The position numbers were made by a program, and so were the translations under genes. Below are positions 1 through 5,561 of a stretch of 9,016 nt of DNA, piece after piece. Position 1 is the first letter of the stretch. The number at the start of each line of letters is the position of its first letter. The DNA comes from Nonlabens sp. (lineage in GTDB: Bacteria; Bacteroidota; Bacteroidia; Flavobacteriales; Flavobacteriaceae): positions 6,521-15,536 of the forward strand of contig JANQTO010000280.1 of NCBI GenBank assembly GCA_030731685.1, given 5' to 3'. The notes under the pieces were generated by a model. It was not told where the DNA came from. It did not search any database and was given only the letters and a program-made list of their open reading frames with translations.

Positions 1-1
1 G

Positions 2-184
2 TACAGGGACGCTGACTGGGGAGTTGCTATAGCTATTGTGAGTGTCATTGTGCTTTTGGTCGTATTAAAGATTTACTTCTTAGACCCCTATTTTGAAAGA
101 AGAAGAAAACCTCAAATTCTTAAGAAGGAAGTTTATAACCGATTCTTCGAGGAGATTCGTGTTAATCTGGATTCTAAAAAGTAA
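2..184 (+). CDS. C-terminal fragment of an unidentified membrane protein
   Basis: The second reading frame is open from the left edge to a TAA at 182-184 and gives 60 residues. They begin YRDADWGVAIAIVSVIVLLVV, a hydrophobic stretch long enough for one membrane-spanning helix. A strongly basic patch follows (FERRRKPQILKK), and the tail is hydrophilic, ending NLDSKK. By the positive-inside rule the tail should be cytoplasmic. The N-terminal part lies outside the window and I do not recognise the family. The gene converges on purK, with 50 bp between the two stop codons and no convincing terminator there. The reading as coding rests on the uninterrupted frame and the sensible membrane-protein composition. 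Confidence 0.6.
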   Translation, partial: YRDADWGVAIAIVSVIVLLVVLKIYFLDPYFERRRKPQILKKEVYNRFFEEIRVNLDSKK

Positions 185-234
185 ACTGTATAGTTCTTAT
201 TAATTTCATTAACAATAGAATGGCTTGGTAATCC

Positions 235-1389
235 TTATTTTGTTGATGAGTTTGCAATTACCTTAATCCGTTCTTTAACCTGCTGCGCAAGCGCACGAGC
301 AGTTTCCATATCATTTCCTACAATAGTAACATGACCCATTTTGCGGAAGGGTCTAGTTTGTTTTTTACCGTAAATGTGTGGTGTAACTCCAGGCATCGCT
401 AGAATTTCTTGAATGCCGTCATAAATTACATCGCCCTCATGACCTTCGTCACCTACAAGGTTAACCATAACAGCAGGCAAAATCGTATCTGTACTACCTA
501 GAGGCAAGTCTAGTACACAGCGTACGTGCTGTTCAAACTGGTCTGTCACTGCACCTTCTATACTGTAATGACCTGAATTGTGTGGTCGCGGAGCGACTTC
601 ATTTACTAGCAATGCGCCATCTTTAGTTAAGAACATTTCCACAGCGAGCAAGCCTACGTGCTCATAGGCCTTAGACACTTGGAGCGCAAGCGCACGGGCT
701 TTTTGGGCAACTTCATTAGGAATGCGTGCAGGACACAGTACATATTCTACCTGATTTGCTTCTGGATGGAATTCCATTTCTACCACTGGATACGTGGTCA
801 TGGCACCGCTGGCGTTGCGAGCGACTATGACTGCTAGTTCTAGTTCATAATCTATCATATCCTCATAAAGACAAGGAACTGCTGGCAGGTCTTTAAGTTG
901 GTCAACATTGCGTATGACTTGAACGCCTTTACCATCATAACCACCGGTTGCACTTTTCCATATGAACGGAAAAGGTCGTTTTGTGTTAAGGTCTGGAATT
1001 TCCATCGCTTCAAAAGCCGCAGTAGGAATGTTGTTGTCGTTATAAAATTGTTTCTGAACAGCTTTATTACTTATAAGTCGTAAGGTTTTAGCACGAGGGA
1101 ATACCTTGATGCCTTCGTCTTCTAGATCCTGTAGCGCCTCTACATTTACGTTTTCTATTTCTATGGTAAGCACATCTACCATACGCCCCATTTCCATGAC
1201 AGCATCATAGTCCGTAATGTCTGCTGCAAAAAACACGTCACTACCTTGAAAACCTGGAGCGTCTTCATTTGTATCCATGACATAGGTTTGAATATCCCAT
1301 TTGCGAGTGGTGTATAACATCATTTTACCGAGTTGCCCACCACCTAAAATACCCAAAATAAACGGCGAAGAAAATTTGCTTTGTTCCAT
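235..1389 (-). CDS. purK: N5-carboxyaminoimidazole ribonucleotide synthase (PurK)
   Basis: PurK is a cytoplasmic ATP-grasp enzyme of de novo purine synthesis. It converts AIR, bicarbonate and ATP to N5-CAIR, which PurE then rearranges. The 384-residue length is normal. Visible landmarks are the N-terminal glycine loop ILGGGQLGKM (residues 14-23), the ATP-grasp glycine loop GGYDGKGV (149-156) preceded by the lysine in FIWKSATGG, the acidic metal/ATP site EMFL and NEVAPRPHNSGHYSIEG (251-279), and the C-terminal YGKKQTRPFRKMGHVT (340-355). The ATG at 1389 leaves about a dozen residues before the glycine loop, as is usual. PurE, often found beside PurK, is not next to it: the gene downstream is on the other strand and is a membrane protein. 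The divergent neighbour is also a purine gene, so the locus is coherent. Confidence 0.96.
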   Translation of the reverse strand: MEQSKFSSPFILGILGGGQLGKMMLYTTRKWDIQTYVMDTNEDAPGFQGSDVFFAADITDYDAVMEMGRMVDVLTIEIENVNVEALQDLEDEGIKVFPRAKTLRLISNKAVQKQFYNDNNIPTAAFEAMEIPDLNTKRPFPFIWKSATGGYDGKGVQVIRNVDQLKDLPAVPCLYEDMIDYELELAVIVARNASGAMTTYPVVEMEFHPEANQVEYVLCPARIPNEVAQKARALALQVSKAYEHVGLLAVEMFLTKDGALLVNEVAPRPHNSGHYSIEGAVTDQFEQHVRCVLDLPLGSTDTILPAVMVNLVGDEGHEGDVIYDGIQEILAMPGVTPHIYGKKQTRPFRKMGHVTIVGNDMETARALAQQVKERIKVIANSSTK

Positions 1390-1393
1390 GACT

Positions 1394-1401
1394 CAAAAAT
1401 A
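1394..1401 (-). promoter_or_regulatory. Possible -7 box for purK (TATTTTTG)
   Basis: Read on the minus strand this is TATTTTTG, a match to the Bacteroidota -7 consensus TAnnTTTG. Only four bases separate it from the purK ATG, so initiation here would give an essentially leaderless mRNA. I see no -33 TTTG at the expected distance. Such an 8-mer is common enough in AT-rich DNA to occur by chance. Confidence 0.3.
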
Positions 1402-1414
1402 AGAAGAAACGGTT

Positions 1415-1438
1415 GAAGTTGAGGATGAACTTGAGCTT
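1415..1438. repeat. Short hexamer direct repeat (GARSTT-like)
   Basis: Four successive hexamers, gaagtt, gaggat, gaactt and gagctt, share a GA start and mostly a TT end. The block lies just upstream of purK in the 604-bp spacer and is the weakest of the periodic blocks there. Confidence 0.4.
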
Positions 1439-1463
1439 CAAAATTAGCTCAGATTTTAGGACT

Positions 1464-1498
1464 AAGAGCCAAGAGACAAGAGACAAGAACCAAGAGCC
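1464..1498. repeat. Heptamer tandem repeat (AAGAGMC x5)
   Basis: Five contiguous 7-base units, aagagcc, aagagac, aagagac, aagaacc and aagagcc, follow the consensus AAGAGMC with at most one other change per unit. Similar AAGA-rich strings occur in intergenic DNA of other Flavobacteriaceae as far as I recall. The unit length is not a multiple of three and there is no surrounding ORF, so it is not coding. Confidence 0.8.
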
Positions 1499-1542
1499 AA
1501 AACTTAAAATTCACCAAGTTGTTTGAAATAACAATTTAAGCT

Positions 1543-1559
1543 CCTTCCCTCAGGGAAGG
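1543..1559. repeat. Dispersed-type GC-rich hairpin (CCTTCCCT-C-AGGGAAGG)
   Basis: An 8-bp perfect inverted repeat, CCTTCCCT and AGGGAAGG, has a single base between the arms; as RNA the central pairs would open to give a workable loop. It is followed by TTGGGATGGG. From memory this whole string resembles a recurrent flavobacterial intergenic repeat. It stands out by GC content from the surrounding AT-rich spacer. It is not followed by a T tract, so I do not call it a terminator. Confidence 0.6.
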
Positions 1560-1569
1560 TTGGGATGGG

Positions 1570-1617
1570 AACTTGAACTCAAAAAGAGACTTAAACTTAA
1601 ATCTAAACTAAAATTTA
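1570..1617. repeat. Hexamer tandem repeat (AACTTA-like, about 8 units)
   Basis: Consecutive hexamers are aacttg, aactca, aaaaga, gactta, aactta, aatcta, aactaa and aattta. They fit a degenerate AACTTA consensus in a fixed 6-base register. The block directly follows the CCTTCCC hairpin. No ORF runs through it that looks like protein. Confidence 0.55.
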
Positions 1618-1654
1618 TAAATGCATTTGTTGAAGTAGATTGGTATAACTAGGT

Positions 1655-1690
1655 TTTCCCTTGAGCCTGCCTGCCGGTAGGCGGGGGAAA
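1655..1690. repeat. GC-rich imperfect palindrome centred on CCGG
   Basis: The centre CCGG (1674-1677) is flanked by arms that pair over 1666-1685, ten pairs of which two are G-T wobbles. Further out, TTTCCC at 1655-1660 is complementary to GGGAAA at 1685-1690. The core CCTGCCTGCCGGTAGGC resembles an intergenic hairpin repeat I recall from Bacteroidota genomes. It lies in an otherwise AT-rich gene-free spacer. Confidence 0.6.
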
Positions 1691-1704
1691 TGCTGGCACC
1701 TGTG

Positions 1705-1720
1705 CTGAGCATGGTCGAAG
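1705..1720. repeat. CTGAGC...TCGAAG dispersed-repeat motif
   Basis: CTGAGCATGGTCGAAG is close to the CTGAGCTTGTCGAAG motif that recurs, often inside hairpins, between genes in many Bacteroidota genomes (recalled, not searched). Here the flanks pair poorly, so this copy may be degenerate. It sits 15 bp from the CCGG-centred palindrome, suggesting a cluster of repeat elements. Confidence 0.5.
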
Positions 1721-1841
1721 TAGGCAATGGGTGTTGCGCCGTAATAGAAACTCTAAGTCAAGCTACAAAAAGATTAGAATTAAGAACAGACAACGGAAGT
1801 GAAAAATTCATAATTTGTAAATACAACGCAGCTTTAAACTT
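1721..1841. other. Gene-free part of the purK / hpt-adk spacer
   Basis: Within the 604-bp spacer this stretch lies between the GC-rich hairpins and the octamer array. I find no RNA gene, no promoter match and no protein-like frame. A nominal open frame starting at 1690 runs through the repeats and has unnatural composition, so I do not call it a gene. Confidence 0.5.
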
Positions 1842-1953
1842 AAACCACCACATTATCACTTTAACGAATCACCAAATCGCCATATTGACACATTAACATA
1901 TTGTCAAATCGTCAAATTATCACATTAACAAATCAACGAATTTCCAAATAGGC
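1842..1953. repeat. Degenerate octamer tandem array, 14 units (AHATYRHC)
   Basis: The 112 bases divide into 14 consecutive octamers with no slippage, from aaaccacc at 1842 to aaataggc at 1946. Position 8 is C in 14 of 14 units, position 1 is A in 12 (G in 2), position 3 is A in 13, position 4 is T in 13, position 5 is a pyrimidine in 13 and position 6 is a purine in 13; positions 2 and 7 vary. The array ends 17 bases before the promoter-like box of the hpt-adk gene, so it would cover that promoter's -33 and upstream region. No inverted symmetry is present and there are no unique spacers, so this is not a CRISPR. Confidence 0.8.
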
Positions 1954-1970
1954 CATAGCCATTTAAAACT

Positions 1971-1978
1971 TATCTTTG
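1971..1978 (+). promoter_or_regulatory. -7 promoter box for hpt-adk (TATCTTTG)
   Basis: TATCTTTG matches the Bacteroidota TAnnTTTG element exactly and is followed by CACAAA. Initiation about four bases beyond the box would give a leader of roughly 12-15 nt to the TTG (1994) or GTG (1997) start. No TTTG -33 element is visible; that region is occupied by the octamer array. Confidence 0.6.
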
Positions 1979-1993
1979 CACAAAATTTAAACA

Positions 1994-3097
1994 TTGGTGC
2001 AGTTACACGACCTGAGCTTTAAACCCTTTATGAGTGCGCAGGATATCGCCAAAGCGGTTGACAACCTCGTATACCAGCTCAATAGAGACCTTGCGGGTAA
2101 AAAACCTTTATTCATAGGTGTTCTTAACGGTAGCTATATGATTATGGCCGACCTCACGCGCAAGTTTAAAGGAGATTGTGAAGTCGCATTTTTACGCGCA
2201 TCGAGTTATGAAGGCACAAATTCCTCGGGCAGTGTAAACATTGGTCTTGACATTGATATACCGCTTGCAGGTAGGACAGTCGTGCTGGTAGAGGACATTA
2301 TTGATACGGGGCTTACTGTAGAGACGCTTTCGCGAAAGCTAAAAAAGGAAAATCCAACTGCACTGTATATAGCTACATTGTTATTAAAACCTGAGGTCTA
2401 TAACAGGGATACCAAAATAGACTACGTAGGTCAAAACATAGAAAATAAATTTGTCGTAGGATACGGCATGGACTATAATAATTTAGGGCGCAACCTGCCT
2501 GAACTTTACGTACAAACTAACCGCATGAAAAACATTGTCTTATTTGGCCCTCCAGGGGCAGGAAAAGGAACACAGGCCGAACGTTTAAAGCAAAAGTATG
2601 GACTCGTTCATATCTCCACAGGAGACGTTTTTAGATATAATATTTCTAATGGAACTGACTTAGGTATGCTTGCAAAATCCTATATGGACAAAGGCAACCT
2701 GGTTCCAGATGATGTAACCATAAAAATGTTGCGTGCAGAAGTAGAGAAAACGCCAGACGCAGCAGGCTTTATATTTGACGGTTTCCCGCGTACTGATGCA
2801 CAAGCAACTGCACTAGACGAATTGCTTAAAAGCCTAGATACAGCAGTTAGCGGTATGGTTGCACTAGAGGTAGATGACGAGGTTCTTGTGCAACGTCTAT
2901 TGGAACGTGGAAAGAGCAGTGGCCGTGTGGACGATTCAAACGAAGAGGTGATAAGAGAACGTATTAAAGTGTATTACAAGCAAACCGCACCACTCAAAAA
3001 CTTCTACGAAGCACAGAATAAGTATTATGGTGTAGATGGAGTAGGCAGTGTGGATGATATTACTAAAAGATTGAGCTTTAAGTTTGATGCGCTTTAA
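1994..3097 (+). CDS. adk: Fused hypoxanthine phosphoribosyltransferase-adenylate kinase
   Basis: One 367-residue frame encodes two complete cytoplasmic enzymes. Residues 1 to about 177 are a purine phosphoribosyltransferase: flexible-loop segment SYEGTNSSG (71-79) and PRPP-binding motif VVLVEDIIDTGLT (96-108). They make IMP (possibly GMP) from base and PRPP. Residues 178-367 are a full-length adenylate kinase (AMP + ATP to 2 ADP): P-loop GPPGAGKGT (185-193), DGFPRT (262-267), a short LID without zinc cysteines, and RERI (321-324). The junction NRMKNIVLFG has no extra linker, so it looks like loss of a stop between adjacent genes; M178 (ATG at 2525) would be the ancestral Adk start and could still act as an internal start. 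The upstream start is TTG (1994) or GTG (1997); family N-termini of the type MVxLHD fit either, better than the ATG at 2030. Tandem TAA-TAG stops follow. I believe such fusions occur in other Flavobacteriaceae. Confidence 0.93.
   Translation: MVQLHDLSFKPFMSAQDIAKAVDNLVYQLNRDLAGKKPLFIGVLNGSYMIMADLTRKFKGDCEVAFLRASSYEGTNSSGSVNIGLDIDIPLAGRTVVLVEDIIDTGLTVETLSRKLKKENPTALYIATLLLKPEVYNRDTKIDYVGQNIENKFVVGYGMDYNNLGRNLPELYVQTNRMKNIVLFGPPGAGKGTQAERLKQKYGLVHISTGDVFRYNISNGTDLGMLAKSYMDKGNLVPDDVTIKMLRAEVEKTPDAAGFIFDGFPRTDAQATALDELLKSLDTAVSGMVALEVDDEVLVQRLLERGKSSGRVDDSNEEVIRERIKVYYKQTAPLKNFYEAQNKYYGVDGVGSVDDITKRLSFKFDAL
2326..2339. repeat. GCTTTCGCGAAAGC palindrome inside the hpt half
   Basis: This perfect 14-bp palindrome lies inside the coding frame, where it encodes LSRK within TLSRKLKKE, just after the PRPP-binding motif. 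It uses the TCG and CGA codons. The same 14-mer recurs at 8103-8116 as the core of a longer palindrome. Two exact copies in 9 kb are far beyond chance for a 14-mer. Confidence 0.75.
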
Positions 3098-3243
3098 TAG
3101 GTATAGGTTACAGCTTTGAAGGTGACTATTCTTACAGAATTTTCAATAACTAAATTAACCGCGAGGCATTTATAATTTAATTGCTAAACGCAGCGCATAA
3201 TGAACAGCGGTTGGCCAATTACGGTTAACTAATAACTAGAAAA

Positions 3244-4251
3244 ATGACTGAAGGAAATTTTGTAGATTATACAAAAGTACACGTAGAATCGGGTAAAGGC
3301 GGCAAGGGCAGTACACACCTGCATCGCGAGAAATACATCGATAAAGGTGGTCCCGACGGTGGCGATGGCGGTCGTGGTGGTCATATAATTTTGCGTGGAA
3401 ATAAAAATCTTTGGACGTTGTATCATTTTAAATATCAGCGTCACTTTAAGGCAGAACAAGGCGGCAACGGCGCAAAACAAAACCGCACCGGACTGGACGG
3501 TGGCGATGTGTATGTAGATTTACCTTTGGGAACGGTTGTGAAAGATGCTGAGACTAACGAGGTGATTTATGAAATGCTTAACGACGGTGACGAGTTTGTT
3601 CTTTGTCGTGGCGGAAAAGGTGGATTGGGTAACTGGAGTTTTAGAACTGCAACGAGACAAACACCGCGATATGCACAGCCAGGTCTGGAAGGTGAAGAAA
3701 TGGATGTCATTTTTGAAATGAAAGTCCTTGCAGATGTAGGTCTTGTAGGATTTCCAAATGCAGGAAAATCGACCTTACTTTCTGTACTTACCAGCGCAAA
3801 ACCAAAGATTGCAAACTACGAGTTTACAACACTCAAGCCTAACCTAGGTATTGTAGAATATCGTGATTTTCAGTCATTTGTAATTGCAGACATTCCAGGA
3901 ATTATAGAAGGCGCTGCCGAAGGTAAAGGGATAGGTCACCGCTTTTTGAGACATATAGAGCGTAACTCTACATTATTGTTCCTTATTCCAGCCGACTCTA
4001 AAGACATAAGCGCAGAGTTTGATATCCTATTAAATGAGCTCAAACAGTACAATCCAGAAATGCTAGACAAAGAACGGTTTGTAGTTATCTCAAAGGCAGA
4101 CATGCTCGATGAAGAACTCATGGAAGAGATGCGAGAAGAACTTGATAGCGAGGGCGCATTTAATGGTGCCCCGTACATGTTCATATCATCTATCTCACAA
4201 TACCAGCTGCAAACTTTAAAGGACAAGCTCTGGGAAATGCTCAATAAATAA
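3244..4251 (+). CDS. obg: GTPase Obg/CgtA
   Basis: Obg is an essential ribosome-associated GTPase that acts in 50S maturation and the stringent response. The 335-residue length is usual for Bacteroidota proteins that lack the C-terminal OCT domain. Residues 1 to about 160 are the glycine-rich Obg fold ([33 protein letters not shown] is the typical start, residues 14-46). The G domain has P-loop GFPNAGKST (169-177), switch [11 protein letters not shown] (191-200), DIPG (216-219), SKAD (283-286) in place of the textbook NKxD, and a G5 segment SSIS (315-318). The ATG at 3244 is preceded by AACTAGAAAA, A-rich and without a Shine-Dalgarno site. It lies 146 bp behind hpt-adk and 20 bp before the next gene, so co-transcription with the latter is likely. 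Confidence 0.97.
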   Translation: MTEGNFVDYTKVHVESGKGGKGSTHLHREKYIDKGGPDGGDGGRGGHIILRGNKNLWTLYHFKYQRHFKAEQGGNGAKQNRTGLDGGDVYVDLPLGTVVKDAETNEVIYEMLNDGDEFVLCRGGKGGLGNWSFRTATRQTPRYAQPGLEGEEMDVIFEMKVLADVGLVGFPNAGKSTLLSVLTSAKPKIANYEFTTLKPNLGIVEYRDFQSFVIADIPGIIEGAAEGKGIGHRFLRHIERNSTLLFLIPADSKDISAEFDILLNELKQYNPEMLDKERFVVISKADMLDEELMEEMREELDSEGAFNGAPYMFISSISQYQLQTLKDKLWEMLNK

Positions 4252-4271
4252 CAAACATTAGAATATAAAAA

Positions 4272-5003
4272 ATGAAGAAGATAATTTTAGGATTGGCTTT
4301 AATGGCCGCAACGGGCGTTCAAGCACAAACAGCAACCAGTATTTTAGGTACATGGAGCTTTGATAAAATAAATGAAGAATCCTTAACAACTGACGAGGAA
4401 AAGGCAGCAGTTCCCATGCTTAATAGTATGTTCGGTAGTTTTGAGATTACACTGGATAAAGAGCTTTATGAGTTGAATATGATGGGTCAGGAAGAGTCTG
4501 GCGCATATACGTTTGCAAATAAAGTAGTGACTCTGCGCGATGGTACAAAAATTACGTTTGTTAATGAAAATAGCGGTTTGCTTGCAGCTGGAAACGCTTC
4601 ATTCTATTTGAAGCGCGGTGCATACGTAAAGCAAGATGTAGTTTATAAACACCTTACTAAAGACAGCTACGATTCTATAGCGGTTGACGAAAAATTACTT
4701 ACTAAAAAATGGAAAGTAGAAGAAGTAAAGGCAAAAGCGGACGATGAAGAAGCTGAAATGACCGCGATGCTTCTTCAAATGATGAGCTTTGAATTTAAAG
4801 AAGGTGGAACATTTACGCTTTCTATTATGGGAGCAGGACAACCTACTACGTGGAGCAAAGGCGAGCGTAAAGGTGAGATTATCACAAATATGGGTGAAGG
4901 ACAATCTGGTTCATTCTTCTTAAAACAACTTTCTGAAAAAAGCATGATTGCCGAAATGGAAGAAACTGGTGCATTACTTTATCTAGTTCCAGCTGCGGAA
5001 TAA
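4272..5003 (+). CDS. Secreted protein with two lipocalin-like halves
   Basis: This 243-residue protein begins with a classical signal peptide, MKKIILGLALMAATGVQAQ, probably cut after VQA (residue 18), so it should be periplasmic or surface-exposed. It has no lipobox. The mature part contains two similar segments. The first (about 24-114) starts ILGTWSFDKI and continues through an acidic insert, MLNSMFGSFEITLDKE and SFYLKRG. The second (about 142-240) starts LLTKKWKVEEV and continues through an acidic insert, LLQMMSFEFKEGGTF and LLYLVPA. The order W-strand, acidic helix, Met-rich stretch and F-x-F/I strand is the same, suggesting an internal duplication of a lipocalin-like unit. Ligand and function are unknown. 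It follows obg by 20 bp and ends just before a strong terminator, so it is probably the last gene of that transcript. Confidence 0.85.
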   Translation: MKKIILGLALMAATGVQAQTATSILGTWSFDKINEESLTTDEEKAAVPMLNSMFGSFEITLDKELYELNMMGQEESGAYTFANKVVTLRDGTKITFVNENSGLLAAGNASFYLKRGAYVKQDVVYKHLTKDSYDSIAVDEKLLTKKWKVEEVKAKADDEEAEMTAMLLQMMSFEFKEGGTFTLSIMGAGQPTTWSKGERKGEIITNMGEGQSGSFFLKQLSEKSMIAEMEETGALLYLVPAAE

Positions 5004-5030
5004 TTGCTATTCCATTAATGTTCAAAATAT

Positions 5031-5062
5031 AAAAAAGACCACCTATAATGATGGTCTTTTTT
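5031..5062. terminator. Bidirectional intrinsic terminator
   Basis: Perfect 11-bp arms AAAAAAGACCA (5031-5041) and TGGTCTTTTTT (5052-5062) surround a 10-base loop. Because the stem ends in A6/T6, the transcript on either strand ends in a U run. It sits between two convergent stop codons (5003 on +, 5112 on -), the expected place for a shared terminator. Confidence 0.92.
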
Positions 5063-5111
5063 GTTTACGTTAATTGCCGATATTATAGCACTTGTGTAGG
5101 ATTAGTGCTAT

Positions 5112-5555
5112 TTACACTCCAAACTGCCTAAAATGGTGGTCAAGATGTTTCCATTGCATGGTGCCCCATTGTTCTTTAGTAAACTCTCCGAAAATAGGAT
5201 GTGGCCTGCGGTTAGCATTATCGCGGTCTTCCCATAATTCGTCCATCCATCTTTGTAGAGATGCTTTCTCTGCTTTAAAATTCTTTGATTCTTTAACTAC
5301 AAATGCTGGGGCAGTAGGCGCTCCTTTACTGTAGGGCATCTTAGCATACATCAGTTTTTTGAAAAAAGTTTTAATAAGCCAGTTGGGCTTGAGTTCAACT
5401 GTTTCTTTTGAGAGCGCTATTTGTATTGGAAACTGACAGTGCTTCAACATTTGTCCTGCGTCCATTTTGCCCCAGACTCTTTCGCTATCAGGTGTAAGAT
5501 GGTGTAAGCGCTTTTGTAGCTCGTCGTAGGTTTCTTTTTCAAAAAATGATGGCAT
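5112..5555 (-). CDS. DUF1569 / DinB-like protein
   Basis: This 147-residue cytoplasmic protein has no signal peptide or membrane segment. The C-terminus WGTMQWKHLDHHFRQFGV is the hallmark of the DUF1569 family in the DinB/YfiT-like four-helix superfamily. Members of that superfamily often bind a metal through three histidines; here H39 (in AGQMLKHC), H137 and H140 or H141 are candidates. No enzymatic activity is established for this family as far as I know; some DinB-like proteins are thiol-dependent transferases, but that is only an analogy. It starts 6 bp after the stop of the DUF1343 gene and is surely co-transcribed with it. It ends facing the terminator at 5031-5062. Confidence 0.85.
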   Translation of the reverse strand: MPSFFEKETYDELQKRLHHLTPDSERVWGKMDAGQMLKHCQFPIQIALSKETVELKPNWLIKTFFKKLMYAKMPYSKGAPTAPAFVVKESKNFKAEKASLQRWMDELWEDRDNANRRPHPIFGEFTKEQWGTMQWKHLDHHFRQFGV

Positions 5556-5561
5556 AGGTGG

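Noticed and set aside
194..222. Possible terminator between the convergent left-edge gene and purK
   Set aside because: The pairing is imperfect, nearly all A-T, and lacks a T run; not enough to call.
285..696. Exact 13-mer GCGCAAGCGCACG at 285-297 and 684-696
   Set aside because: Both copies encode ARALA in the same purK frame, so protein repetition with the same codons explains it.
1690..1896. 68-residue open frame on the + strand in the spacer
   Set aside because: It begins inside the GC-rich hairpin region and runs through the octamer array; its composition and lack of protein-like pattern suggest chance.
1842..1953. CRISPR-like array
   Set aside because: Units are 8 bases and contiguous, with no spacers, no long identical repeats and no cas genes nearby.
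3155..3228. TTAACCG/CGGTTAA inverted repeat in the hpt-adk to obg spacer
   Set aside because: The 7-bp arms are 60 bases apart in AT-rich DNA; the rest of the spacer (3098-3243) shows no promoter match or stable hairpin.
3936..4244. Long antisense open frames within obg, the permease and the DUF1343 gene
   Set aside because: Each lies wholly inside a well-supported gene on the other strand or frame and has no recognisable protein features.
3244..4251. SKAD in place of NKxD in Obg as a sign of lost nucleotide specificity
   Set aside because: I recall S at this position as common in Bacteroidota Obg proteins, and all other G motifs are intact.
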